Shown in pieces: positions 46,960 to 58,614 of a stretch of DNA of 64,000 nt; position 1 is the first letter of the stretch, and every line of letters begins with the position of its first letter. Source of the stretch: Miscanthus floridulus (Eukaryota; Streptophyta; Magnoliopsida; Poales; Poaceae). Both the position numbers and the translations under genes were made by a program. The stretch is taken from contig NC_089588.1 in NCBI RefSeq assembly GCF_019320115.1, positions 118,511,591 to 118,575,590 on the forward strand. Direction: 5' to 3'. The notes beneath the pieces are model-generated. The model searched no databases. It was not told where the DNA came from and saw nothing but the letters and a program-made list of their open reading frames with translations.

Positions 46960-47965
46960 GATAACACATAGATAGAATTACTATGGCACATAACATAAGT
47001 ACATGTGATAACACATATAGAATTACTAAATCCAATTAAATATAATAACACATAATATTTCATAAGGATAAACAATAATAAGGTATAGGCTTTGGAATCG
47101 AATCAAAAACACTTTCGATCCAAAAACATGGAAATAAGTACATGTATATATACACATAGAATGATACAATTTTCTCTCTCTCTCTCAACACATAGAAGTA
47201 AGTGCATATGTATATATCTCTAGATATGCATGTGATAACACATAGAATGTCTCTCTAGATACAATTTTCTCTCTCTCTCAACACGTGGAAATAAGTACAT
47301 GTATATATACACATAGAAATACTTAAGTACAAATGTATACATATAGAATCTCTCTCTAGATATGCATGTGATATAGATAGAATTACTAATAAAATATCCA
47401 AGTGATATATAGATAGAATTACTAAAATAAAATATGCATGTGATATAGAGATAGAATTACTAATAAAATATGCATGTGTCAATTACTAAAACAAAATTAA
47501 ATCTAACATATATATAGAGAGATAGAATATAATTACTAAATCCAATAAAATAAAATAACACATATATATCTAGATAGAATTAATTACTAAATCTAATTAA
47601 ACCTAACATATATACATAGATAGAATTACTAAATCAAAATTAAATCTAACACATATAGGGAGAGATAGAATAATAATTACTAAATATATCAAAAACTATA
47701 ATAAAAAACTATCTAAAAAACTATCTAAATAAAGTACTAATTAAATTTTAATACATTTAAATCTAATTAACATATATAAAAAACTATCTAAAAAACTAAC
47801 TAAAAAACTAAGAATAAACTACTAATTAAATTTTAATACATTTTAATCTAACATATATATCAAAAACTATCGAAAAAACTATCTAAATAAACTAGTAATT
47901 AAAATTAACATACAATTTAATCTAACATATATATCAAAAATAATCTAAAAAAACTAGAAACTTTG
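46960..47965. repeat. AT-rich simple and tandem repeat region
   Basis: Dominated by variants of ACATATAGATAGAATTACTAA and AAAAAACTATCTAAATAA in irregular tandem. It lies upstream of the CACTA gene start on the minus strand. Short open frames within it are low-complexity artefacts. Confidence 0.65.
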
Positions 47966-47999
47966 TAAAAAAATATGGCCGAGAGCAGCTAGCTTGCAG

Positions 48000-48440
48000 G
48001 CTAGCTGGGGCGGATGGCGGGCCGGGCAGGGCATGCTGGAGACGAGCTCAATGGCCGCCGGGCGGGGCTCGATGACGAGGCCAGGCGGGGGTAGACGACG
48101 ACGGTAGCGCGGCAGAGACGAGCTCGATGTCCGGGCACGGTAGAGACGAGATCGACGTGTAGATCAAAAAGTAGAAGATGAACAGAACAGGAACCGTTGG
48201 ATATATATAGGCCGGGACTAAACGTCATTTAGTCCCGGCTGGTAAGCCGAACCGGGACTAAAGGTCCAACCCTTTAGTCCCGGGCTCGGCTTACCAGCCG
48301 GGACTAAAGGAGCTTTAGTCCCGGTTGGTGTTACCAGTCGGGACTAAAGGTATTTTTGGGCGGGCAATTCCGCCCACCCTTTAGTCCCGGTTCCTGGCCT
48401 AGGCCGGGACTGAAGGCCTGAAAATTTTGGCAGCCCGCCA
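48000..48440. repeat. CACTA subterminal repeats, right side
   Basis: 48001-48150 is GC-rich with repeated GACGAGCTCGATG words. 48215-48420 holds TTTAGTCCCGG and CCGGGACTAAA in alternating orientation, matching the left subterminal region at 42560-42750. Confidence 0.7.
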
Positions 48441-49325
48441 GAGTAATTGGAAAGGCCTGTGATTTTGATTTTGTTCTCCTTGTTTAATACTAGGTTAATC
48501 AATTAATTCTATAGCAACTTCAATACTTTACAATATTTATTTTAAAAAATACTATTGATTATTGTAAATAGGAAAATTTTGTAACCTAAAGTTTTTAATT
48601 TCTTTTATGAATATAGAATATAAATGTTACTAATACTAAGTATTTTGTTAATGCAAAAATATATTTGTAACTTAAAATTAATAAAACTAATATTATTCGA
48701 TAGGAAATTTATTATCACATTATTGTAACGTCAATGTTTCAATTTTTTCTCGATTTTTTTACCAAAATGACGGGAAATTATTGTTGAACCTATAAAAATA
48801 AAGAAAATATAGTATTTTTGTTCTACAACTTTTTCAAATGAAAAAATGGCATATATAAGGATTGTAGATCTTGATGAGTTGAACAAACTTAATATTCAAA
48901 ACTTTTTAATTTGAGACAATTTAGGGTTCCGAAAACTAGTTTGTAGGTGTCAAAATTTAAAAATCATAAATTTGAACCATCTAAACTTTCTTAAATGGAA
49001 AGTTTACCAAAACAACAATTGTATATCTTGATGATTTCAACAAACTTGGTATTCAAAAGTTTTCAATTTGAGACAATCTAGGGTTCCAAAAACTAGTTTG
49101 TAGGCGTCAAAATTTAAAAATCACAAATTTGAACCATCCAAACTATCTCAAATGGAAAGTTGACCAAAACAACAGTTGTATATCTTGATGAGTTTAACAA
49201 ACTTGCTATTCAAAACTTTTCAATTGGAAGTCATTTAGAGTTCATAATACTAGAGTCAAAGTGTTGTTTTTTCATTTGACCAAATTTAACTTGGTCAAAC
49301 TTGCTCAAATGAGACACTAAATGAC
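48441..49325. repeat. AT-rich non-coding region with ~157-bp tandem repeat
   Basis: No gene is seen. From about 48850, TTGTATATCTTGATGA and AAACTAGTTTGTAGG words recur with a period of about 157 bp (ACTAGT at 48935 and 49092). The array resembles, but is not the same as, the array inside the CACTA element at 11085-12185. It runs up to the assembly gap. Confidence 0.5.
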
Positions 49326-49425
49326 NNNNNNNNNNNNNNNNNNNNNNNNNNNNNNNNNNNNNNNNNNNNNNNNNNNNNNNNNNNNNNNNNNNNNNNNNNN
49401 NNNNNNNNNNNNNNNNNNNNNNNNN
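49326..49425. other. Assembly gap (100 N)
   Basis: Exactly 100 undetermined bases, the usual placeholder for a scaffold gap of unknown size. Open frames that read through it are meaningless. The 5' part of the downstream retrotransposon is missing because of it. Confidence 0.98.
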
Positions 49426-50767
49426 AAGTTGAAAAATGATCAACAATTTAAATGGAGTGACGTACAACAAAAGACATTTGAGGAGATAAAAGAATATATG
49501 AAATATCCACCCGTGCTGGTCCCTCCTCAGCAAGGTAAGCATTTTAAGTTGTACAGTGTCGGTCGATGACCAATCGATTGGATCGGCCTTAATGCAAGAG
49601 TTTGAAGGTTCTTTTCTATCTAAGTAGAAGGCTTTTAGATCCAGAAACAAGATATTCTCCTAATGAAAAGTTATGCTTGTGCTTATATTTCTTGTGCACT
49701 AAGTTGCGGCATTACTTGTTATCGGCTGAGTGTACAGTTGTTTCCAAGGCTGATGTGATCAAGCACGTGCTATCAATGCCGATATTAAATGGGAGAATGG
49801 GGAAGTGGATTCTTGCATTGTCGGAATTTGACTTGAGGTACAAATCGGTAAAGCAGTCAAAGAGCAAGTAATAGCCAATTTTGTCACTCAGCATCATAAA
49901 CCGAGTATTGGCTATGTAGAGCTGATACCTTGGATGCTATTCTTTGAAGGATCATCGTGCAAGCAAGGTGGTGGCGTTGGTATTGTTATTGTTTCACCTC
50001 GGGGGGGCAAGTTTTGAGTTTGCTTTTCCCAACAATCAAGCAGAATATGAAGCTATTCTTAAGGGACTTCAACTTCTTCATGAAGTAAAGGCCGAGTCAA
50101 TTGAAGTATTTGGAGATTCACAGTTAATTATTAATTAGTTGATTGGCCTATATGAATGTAAAGATGATATTCTGAGGGGTTACTATGATGAATGCCAGAG
50201 GTTACTCAAGTAGTTTCCTCATATTTCTCTTTAGCATATTCCTAGAGCACAGAATCAAGAGGCTAATCGGTTAGCTCAAAGTGCCTTAGGTTATCGAGTG
50301 CTTCAAGAGATCTTAAGTAGTGAAACCTTGACTGATGATTGGAGAGTTGAAATAGCCAATCACCTTAAGAATCCATCGTAGAAGGTTACCAGGAAACTAA
50401 GGTACAAATCGACTAAGTATGTTTTGCTAGATGATCAGCTCTATTATAAGACTAGTCGATGGGGTTTTGCTTAAATGCTTCAATCAAGAAGAGGCTAAAG
50501 TGTTGATTGGTGAAGTACATGAAGGCATATGTGGAGCTCATCAATCGGCTTATAAGATGAAATGGATTATTCGCAAGACTGGATATTTCTGGCCAACAAT
50601 ACTAGAAGATTGTTTTGAATATTATAAGGGGTGTCAGGATTGTCGATGTTTTGGTAATATTCAGAAATCGCCCGCATTGGCTATGAATCCAATAATGAAA
50701 CCATGGCCGTTTAGAGGTTGGGGGATTGAATTAATTGGCCAGATCTTTCCACCTTCGAGTAAAGGAC
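49426..50767 (+). pseudogene. RNase H, second RNase H and integrase N-terminus, second Tat element
   Basis: FKWSDVQQKTFEEIKEYMKY, then YYLSRRLLDPETRYSPNEKL, RHYLLSAECTVVSKADVI and RMGKWILALSEFDLRYKS are RT-linked RNase H. FFEGSSCKQGGGVGIVIVSP, NNQAEYEAILKGLQLLHEVK and IEVFGDSQLIIN are the second RNase H (Glu and Asp visible). GICGAHQSAYKMKWIIRKTG with CQDCRCFG is the integrase zinc finger and FRGWGIELIGQIFPPSSKG opens the core; the usual Asp of GMDLIG is Glu. At least six stops or frameshifts are present. Confidence 0.82.
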
Positions 50768-53700
50768 TGTAACACCCTAAAATTTGCCTCTTTTAAAAAT
50801 AGAGCTAAAATGATTTATTCATGAATTTTTGTGCACATGAAATATAGGAAAATAAAAATTTTCATTAATTTAAAATTCATCATAAGGTAGCAACATGTTT
50901 GAGCATACATGCCAATGCATTTGATTTATTCGGTTGAGTGAATTTGAGTGAAAATTCAAATTGGTTAAAACTACTTTTGCAAATGAAATTAATAATGGCT
51001 TTGAAATAAAAGAAAAGGAATTAGAAAATGAAAGAACTTAAAAAAGTTATTTTCAGAAATCTTACCCAAAATTGGTTCATTTATGATTGAATCAAAAAGT
51101 GTATTTTAGATCATATTTACACTTGATTCGGTTCATATTTGAAATTGTTTTGAATTAAGAAAAGAAAAAGAAACTAGAAATAGAAAAGGATTTGAATTTG
51201 AAAAAAAATTTGCTTTCTTCCTTTTCAGCCCATCCCTGGAACCGGCCCACTTTTTTTTCTTCCTTCTTCCCGGCCTGGCCTACTGGCCAGCCCAGCCACC
51301 CCTCCCTTCCCCTCTTTCCTGTTTACTCGGACTCGGCCCAGTTCATCGCTTGGCCCGCTCTGCTCGCGCCTTCCTCTGCACTGCACCACACGTGCGCGCG
51401 GCCCAGCCCAGCACCTCAGGCTCGCTCGGCCTTCACCACCCACGCGCCTACGCCGCACGCCTGCTCCCATTCTCCCTCACTGCCATGTGGGTCCCGCTCG
51501 TCAGTACCGGCCCTTTGCTTTCTTCCTCGCGCCTCTTTCCTTCCTTTCTTGCTCCCAGTAATGGCGCGCCCGTGTATGGCAAGACACCGCGCCGGCGCTC
51601 CTACAAGGAAAGTGCCCAATCTCGCCCTCGCCCTGCTCCCCTTCCCTTTACCGCAGCCCCGCCCGCCTATAAAACTCCAGAGCCGAGCCCCCATCTTCTC
51701 CCTTTCCCCTCTGCGCTTGAGGTCGCCACCGCCGCCGACGAATCCCTTGTTCCCGAGTGCAATCACCGTCGCCGACGTGACCCGAGGCTCCGCCGTGTTT
51801 CACCGCACCCGTGGGTACCTCCATTTCTTGTTTTTGGTCATGATTTGCCTGGATTTCCCCTCGCCTGCACCCTTCTCTCTCTCCAGTCGTCGCCACCGTC
51901 GTCGACCCACCCCCTCGAGGCCTCCCCGGACGCTGCTCTCCCCTCCTAACGACTCACGGTGAGCTTCTGTACCTCCTCGACCCCTTCACGTCGTGTTTAG
52001 TGCCCTAGAACACCGTAGAGTAGAACCTCAGCCACTGCCATTCATGGCGCCGCCGCTGGGACCACCGCTCTGGCGTGATCCCCGCCGTAGCCTCGTGCTC
52101 CGTTGAGTCCAGCAGGACCTCGCGCTATGTTATCGTACCCTCGGATTGGTCTGGGGTGGCCAAGAGTTCCCCGTACTGGCGTCACCAACGAGTTCGGCAC
52201 ACCGGCACCCATGGCGCCGCCGTCGTGTGTGTCTTCCCCTGGTGACCCACTGCCCCCATCGCACCAGCACCGTCAGATCTGATGTGGACGGCCACGATAA
52301 GCCCGTACCCCTTCGTTGTGTAACCGGTCCATCATGAGCCATGGACTCGGTCCACAGCATCGGTCAGCGCGTGCCCACCGCACGCGTGGTGCACTGCGCC
52401 AACAACGTGCTACCACGTGGCTACCCAATCAGCAACACGCAGTCAACATGCGGTCAGCCGCGCCCGTTTTGCGTAATAGCCCCTATGTTTTAGGTGAATC
52501 AACCCGCAATCCAAATCAGTTCAAAATAATTGTTTTTTAGCCCTGTTTTTATTCGTTTAGGACCCAGTTAGTTTCCAGAATTAGTGAGCGCAGTCCAAAA
52601 TCCTTAAAAATTCAGATTTTAATTGTTTTAATTCAAAAATGAGTTCGAGTTATTTACAGAAATGCCACTGAACCTTATTTCATGCGTAACTTTTGCATTT
52701 TAAGTCCGATTTGACCCATTCAAATTGTGTTAGGACCGTATTTACGTTTTCTACATGTTTATAGTACTATTAAGCATGTTATCAATATTTAAAATTCATG
52801 GGTAGATTTGATCTATTATTTAACTATAGGAAAACTTGTTTAAATCATAACTTATTAATTTTAGCTCCAAAATAGTCCGTTCAAGTTGCGTTTGTTTCAT
52901 AACGACGAGATCTACGCATTAGTAATGATGTTTACTGTATTACTATTTTAGAAAAATCATGGTTTAAATCATATCTTGATTAATAATTATGCAACTGGAT
53001 TTTATACATAAAATGTGATATGTTTCACTTTAGTTTTATAATTCAAATCTAAAATTGACATAATTCAATCTCTATTATTTATAAAATATCTTTTATATAT
53101 GAATTCATATAGTTAACATAAATAAAGTCTATAGCTTTCTTTTATAAAGCAAATCTCTCGGTAGTTGTAACTTTTCAACTGTAACTCTAATTAGCGTGCC
53201 TCTCACGACTGTGTACGTAGCGATGCGTAGAATCATATTTCAATCTCTTTTACTTATTTTTCTATGATTGGTGTACTGTTCTGATATAAATGCAATTGTA
53301 TGCTATGCATGTATGTGTATGGATGTTTGTGTGGTGTTCTACGATTACGTCCAGTCGGTGAGATACACGTGGTGATCCAGAAGAAGAAGAAGAAGGACGT
53401 TGAAGATTAAAGCTTACCGAAGGATCGATATTTAAGGCAAGTGTACCAAAGGCCACTTGTTACCTGTGAACTATTACCATTCATATTCATGCATGTGTCT
53501 AAGTTGAAATACCTTTAAGGACTTTACCTAGATGATTACTTGTACCACATATCCTTGATACCTATGGTTTTTGGGTAGGCATTTTGAATAGATGCTTGCA
53601 GCGCTTAACATAAAATAATTGTTAAACATGACTAAAGGCTATATACAATGTGATAAAATGGAGCTTTTTAGCAACAGATAGGGGACTAGAGTATGCGGTT

Positions 53701-54632
53701 GAGTACTCTATTGCCTCTCCATAAGGACTTAATCCTGAAGCGGCAACCCTGGAGGTTCCGTACAACCCCGAGTGTCATATGGATCTGACTTTAACCTATT
53801 AACTAGATTGTACTAGCTCGTCTGTAGCTCCAGTAAGGGTAAGAGGGTATCTTTCCTTTTTCTGCTAGGGTGTGTACCGTGCTGCGATGCCCACGTGTGC
53901 CACTCCTTTGTAGCTACGACTTGTTAGTGCAACTAGCTAAGGGTTTCAGTGAAACCCTGCCACACTTCCTAGGAAGAGGTGTAGTGGGTCTCGTGAACCT
54001 CGGCTTTGGGAATCACTGGCCCGGTGGGTAAAGATGTACAATTTCTGTAGAAATAATTAACCTGTTATAACAGCCGTGCTCACGGATACGAGCGGTCTGG
54101 ATCCTTCAAGATTAGTGGTTATTGTGGATCGTGGATGGTTGGGAATTGAGATAAATATGACTATACTTTAATATCACTTGGGAATTGGGACTGTTCATTA
54201 AAGTAGAGAATCAGGATGCTAAAATTTAATCAACTAAAATTGCGAACCGCAGTCAAACAGTGTCAAGCCTTTTGAGCCTCATAGATCCCTTTGATATACT
54301 TGCTAAACATGGTGAGCTTACACTTGCTTTACATCCAATGAAAATCCCGAATGGGTAACAGATAATGGATATGAAGAGTTTTCGGAGGATATTCAGGACT
54401 ACTAGGGAGACGTTCACCAGTTGGAGTCTCTATGGCAGTTTGGGCTAGTTATTCCGCTGTGATTGTAATAATATTGCCTTTGAGCAAACTTTGTATTAAT
54501 TTTATGATGAGATATGCGATGTAATAAATACTTTACTTTGATACTATTGTAATTTGTGATATATGTGTGTTTGGACATCATGGGCGCACATATACGAGTA
54601 CTTGGTTTTGCTATGTAAAATTGGGTGCGACA
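50768..54632 (+). mobile_element. Solo LTR of a chromovirus-like (Tekay-type) element
   Basis: Starts TGTAACACCCTAAAATTTG, ends TTGGGTGCGACA and is flanked by a perfect 5-bp duplication AGGAC (50763-50767 and 54633-54637). It has no internal genes. The ends match the reverse complement of the LTRs at 21448-24441 and 62930-64000, so all three belong to related families. It is a product of LTR-LTR recombination or a lone insertion. It splits the integrase core exactly between SSKG and GHKFILVAIDYFTKW. Confidence 0.88.
51668..51674 (+). promoter_or_regulatory. TATA box of the solo LTR
   Basis: TATAAAA follows a GC-rich promoter-like stretch and precedes a CT-rich leader, as expected for the U3/R border of a long Gypsy LTR. 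It is the strongest core promoter signal in this part of the window. Confidence 0.5.
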
Positions 54633-55456
54633 AGGACATAAGTTTATATTGGTAGCAATAGATTACTTCACTAAGTGGTTGAGGCAAATCCTTTGAAGAC
54701 GACAACCTCAAAGAACATGGTTGATTTTGTCAAGGAACATATTGTGTATCATTTTGGGATTCCTCAAACTATTACTACTGATCAGGGGACAATGTTCACA
54801 TCAGAAGTTCAGAGATTTTGATGTCAGTATGGGAATTAAGTTATTAAATTCTTCTCCTTACTATGCTCTGGCTAATGGCTAGGTAGAGGCATCCAATCAA
54901 ATTATGATTAAGCTGATCAAGAAAAAAGATCAAAGAGCAGCCAAGAAAGTGGTATTCAACGCTTAATGAGGCATTATGGGCATATAGGATGGCCTGTCAT
55001 GGATCGATTAAAGCGTCACCTTATGAACTTGTGTATGGTCATAATGCAGACCTTCCCTCGAAGATTAAAACTGGATCGAGGCATGTCACGCTGCAAAATG
55101 ATTTGTCAGCCAAAGTTTATAAGAATCTTATGATGGATGACTTAGAAGACTTAAGTTGCTATTGACTACGTACTCTTGAGAATATCGAAGCCAATAAACT
55201 AAGGATTGTGAAGTATTACAATAAGAAGGTCAAGAGCAAACAATTTTCTAAAGGAGACTTGGTTTAGAAGGTGAAATTACCGATCGGGTCAAGAGATAGC
55301 GAGTTCGACAAGTGGTCACCTAATTGGGAAGGACCTTATTGGATTAAACGTTGTGCGCCTAGCAATGCTTATATTTTGGAAACACTAGGAGGAGAAGAGG
55401 AGTTTGATAGAGCAATCAATGGAAAGTATCTAAAGAAATATTATCCTATTGTTTAG
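54633..55456 (+). pseudogene. Integrase core and C-terminus, second Tat element
   Basis: GHKFILVAIDYFTKW, VYHFGIPQTITTDQGTMFTS (second Asp), LLNSSPYYALANG and EASNQIMIKLIKK (Glu) follow in order. Then come WAYRMACHGSIKASPYELVY, YYNKKVKSKQFSKGDLV and PNWEGPYWIKRCAPSNAYIL, ending at TAG 55454-55456. Several stops (for example Gly-stop-Val-Glu near 54880) and frameshifts make it inactive. Confidence 0.85.
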
Positions 55457-55699
55457 ATTAATACTTGATAGCCAATTTGTTCAGTCATCGGCTCTAATGG
55501 CCGGTACTAGAAGGGTATTTGCTCTAGTTCAAAAATACACCCGAAGGGGTAAAAGCCGATATGATATGTATCGCCTATACAGCAAAAAACAAACACAGAG
55601 ATAATCATGACGTATACAAAAATATTGCAGGAAGTTCACTAAGACGCGATCATAAAAAAATAGGGATTTCATTCATTGATCAGTTTGTACTAGGTACAA

Positions 55700-56620
55700 G
55701 CTAATCGAACACCCTTCTTACAACGTCCTGAGCTGAAGCGATGTCCACGATGGCCGCTACGGCATCTTCGAAGTCCTCGATCAGGTCCTCATGTGTGCTA
55801 GGGTCATCGGTCATCAGGAAGCCTAGGCTCCATGGTGTAGAGATCATACCTAGTTAGGACCTGCGCCGCTACCAGAGCCATCGCCGCACCGTGGTGAATG
55901 CCGTGGAGGGCGATCTCCTGAACATGCATTGGGACGTCCTGCAGGCAGTTGTTGAGGAGAGGGCCTAGGGCGTTGACGGCTGCTGTAGCCACATTCGCCG
56001 CCAGTTGGATCTCCAACTGCACCATCAAGGCTGGAAATCATGGAAACAAAGGAGCTATCAAGACAAAGATAGTGGAAATTGAAACGAAGGTCTTCTTGGA
56101 GTTCCTCTTACCCACCACCAAGGCGTCAGACTCAGCCAACCACGCCTGAGTAGTGTTGGCTTCTTCCTTAGCGATGAGGAGGGTGGCTTGAGAAGCCTTG
56201 AGGTGGCTCTCAAGCTGACCGTTCTCCTGAGTTGCCTTGAAGTAATGGTCCTTGTCCACCCTCCACTCTTGGAGGAAATGCTAGGGTCATCGCCATTGTA
56301 GGAGTAAGAGGAGTCTGACGATGAGTCTAGTGCGGCAGCAGCAGATGCAGCGGTAGAAGGCCCACCGGTCCTGAGAGGAAGCGGCCGGAGGAAGTCATTG
56401 AGCCTGTAGATACATTAGTAGATGATTCTCGCTATGGACTTGAGCATTCAGTCTTACCTCATGTGGCGGAGCCACTGTCTGACCGAGACCTCCTCCTCTA
56501 GGAGATCTTTCGCCTGTGTGCTTGCCGCGGTGGTCTTCTCCTGCCATGGATGTTAGCATGGATTATGGAAAGGGAAGCTGCTACAGGATTTGTGAAGGCA
56601 GAGAAATATAGAGAACAGAG
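55700..56620 (-). pseudogene. Antisense ORF remnant of second Tat element, copy 1
   Basis: On the strand opposite to pol. The coiled-coil-like segment DKDHYFKATQENGQLESHLK, then ASQATLLIAKEEANTTQAWL, is followed by VPMHVQEIALHGIHHGAAMA and LVAAQVLTRYDLYTMEPRLP, with an intron-like gap between (56040-56090). The position matches the antisense ORF of other Tat elements. The frame is broken. Confidence 0.55.
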
Positions 56621-56999
56621 GCAGTTGCAAGTGTAGATATGCTTGAAGCCAGAGCCCTTAGCCCATGTTTATAGCCATAGAGACGAGATGGTCGATATCT
56701 CAGAATATGCAAAGGCAAGCCCATTTAATGGAAGAGGGAGTGCTGTTCTTCCAGTACCGAGGGAAAATGCGGTGATTGATGACTGGGGAGGAATTTGAAA
56801 AGTTTTACCATGAGAGCCGTTTTTCAGATTTAATCGAGTCAGATCAAATCACAAGTCGAAATTGGCTTGTCCAAAATGGCTATTCTACTGAGCCTCGAGG
56901 AGACGCGCAATAGGCCAGATAACTGCTTACAAATTGGTACATGGAACATGAGTACAAGGCAAAAGAGGAGTCATTTAAAATGAAGAGATTGTTTGCTAG

Positions 57000-57745
57000 C
57001 TTCTCCCTATTACAAACTAAAGGCCGAGGAATACTTTGTTCACTATGTCTTCGTCCTAGGAAGTGAGGGTTATGGAGTTGGCGGTGTTGAAGAAGTCCTT
57101 GTACTAGGTGCTCATGGTCCTCAGGATGTTCGGTGGCTGAGAGACCATGGGGAAGAAGTTAAAGCTCGTGGCCAGAGCAAGCTTGCGCAACAACCAATGC
57201 CATGGTAGCACCATGATGAACACCGTGAAGGGCAACTTCTCTGACATGGTTTGGGACGTCGTACAGGCGAACCACCGGCATGGTGCCCCTAGAGTTGACG
57301 AATCCTGCCGCATACTCTATAGTTGATCGAAGGCTTTCCATTTGGGCTGATAGGTTTGGAAAGATTCAAGGAAGGGATAATCAAGATCTTGAAGACAACA
57401 CTAAAAGAAACAGAGAATTGTGGTGGATATCTCACCCATAATTCTGGCCTTGGCCACGGCCAGCCTCGATTGAGTGGAGTTGGCCCCATGATCCGAGATG
57501 ATGAGAGCGTCCTGCAGCGCATTCAGATGAAAGTTCGTTCGCCCAAGATCATGGGTTGCATTCTCCTGGTGACGAAGACGCTGGTATGGTGGCACAGACT
57601 CATCAAGGGCCTCTTCGGTAGGCCTCTTGCCGTTCTCCATGTCTTTGAGCCTATTAGAAAGCAAAACGCATCGAAGGTACAGAAGGTTTGGGACAAAGCA
57701 GGTTGTTTTACGATCCACAACCATGGCCCGCATATATAGCCCAAG
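57000..57745 (-). pseudogene. Antisense ORF remnant of second Tat element, copy 2
   Basis: Repeats the C-terminal region of copy 1: DVPNHVREVALHGVHHGATM and ALVVAQACSGHEL. A related N-terminal coiled-coil piece lies upstream (LNALQDALIISDHGANSTQS). It is the duplicate of the 55700-56620 segment and is also broken. Confidence 0.55.
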
Positions 57746-58599
57746 AGATGAGAAGATAGACTTTGTCCTGGGGTATGGAATTGAAGTTAGTTATGGAAAC
57801 GGATCAACAATCTAGAAATTTCAGGGAATGGTTCACGTAAACACAATAGATTCAGACTTATTGTTTCCCATAATTATAGATATCGTGGGATTGATACAAA
57901 GGGTTTACATTGACCGACGATCGACCCACTAAGACTTCCTTGGATTGAAGGCAGTCCAGATCCCCACAAGGCCAAATGTCATCATGAACTAAGTCATATC
58001 GGCCCGCTGATAGAAGTAGCATCAGGGGAGAGAAAGGGCCGCCTGCTAAAAAGATGCCCATATATCCAACTTGACTTCTCAGCTTGAGCACTTGATAGAG
58101 TAAACAAGGGGAAGGCGTCCACACATCTGAACCCTTGCAAACACTAAAATAGCTCTAACGCTGATGGTGAGAAAACTCAGGTGATATCACAAGAATTCTT
58201 CTAACCGCAGTAGCTGATCCTCTTGCTCGACAAGGCGTTGAAATGAGCGACACAATCGCCCTATGCACAAGAATTCTTCTAACCACTCAAGACCCTCATA
58301 GTAAGGAATTATACCATGGAGGGTCTAGTAGAGCCAAGGGCACTCGAGGAGGCAAGTAGAAGGGAAACATGACACTAGTCATTGGGTTGCTCTCGCTAGG
58401 GTCGGATAAGCATTTATAGTCGGTCTGTAAGATTTAATCCAAGCGCCCATGAAGCAATAGTGCTCTCATGAAGCTTCAAAGTGTAGGCTCATAAGCAGGC
58501 AATGACATTGGTAGGCCCTAGATCTAGGTTCTCTACCCATGACTACGGACCCATCAGGGGTACAGACATGGTAATTTTGGAATAAAATTACTTTTATCC
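57746..58599. other. Non-coding region before the 3' LTR of the second Tat element
   Basis: No conserved protein is seen. ACAAGAATTCTTCTAACC occurs twice (about 58190 and 58269), so a short local duplication is present. It is the usual spacer between the antisense ORF and the purine tract. Confidence 0.45.
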
Positions 58600-58614
58600 C
58601 AAAATTGGGGGGCA
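58600..58614 (+). other. Polypurine tract, second Tat element
   Basis: CAAAATTGGGGGGCA directly precedes the TGTATTTACACC start of the 3' LTR, the expected place for plus-strand DNA priming. Confidence 0.75.

Larger units (their letters stand above)
42513..48440 (-). mobile_element. CACTA transposon with TNPA/Ulp1 gene (right end not clear)
   Basis: Begins CACTACTACAGGATGGCC. About 200 bp of subterminal repeats built on TTTAGTCCCGG / CCGGGACTAAA follow, and the same repeats return at 48210-48420 on the far side. A minus-strand transposase-type gene lies between them. No second CACTAC end is seen after 48420 before the gap, so the right border was deleted or lies further on. A large Transposase_21-type (TNPD) gene is absent, so it is not autonomous. 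Confidence 0.78.

Noticed and set aside
47000..47965. Regular spacing of similar words, checked as a CRISPR-like array
   Set aside because: Irregular AT-rich simple repeats without unique spacers, in a plant genome.
49231..49650. Open frames reading through the N run
   Set aside because: Undetermined bases give no protein; the apparent length is an artefact of the gap.
51192..52360. Long Pro/Ser/Arg-rich frames (up to 256 codons) in the solo LTR
   Set aside because: Compositional ORFs in a GC-rich LTR promoter/leader, open in several frames at once, with no domain.
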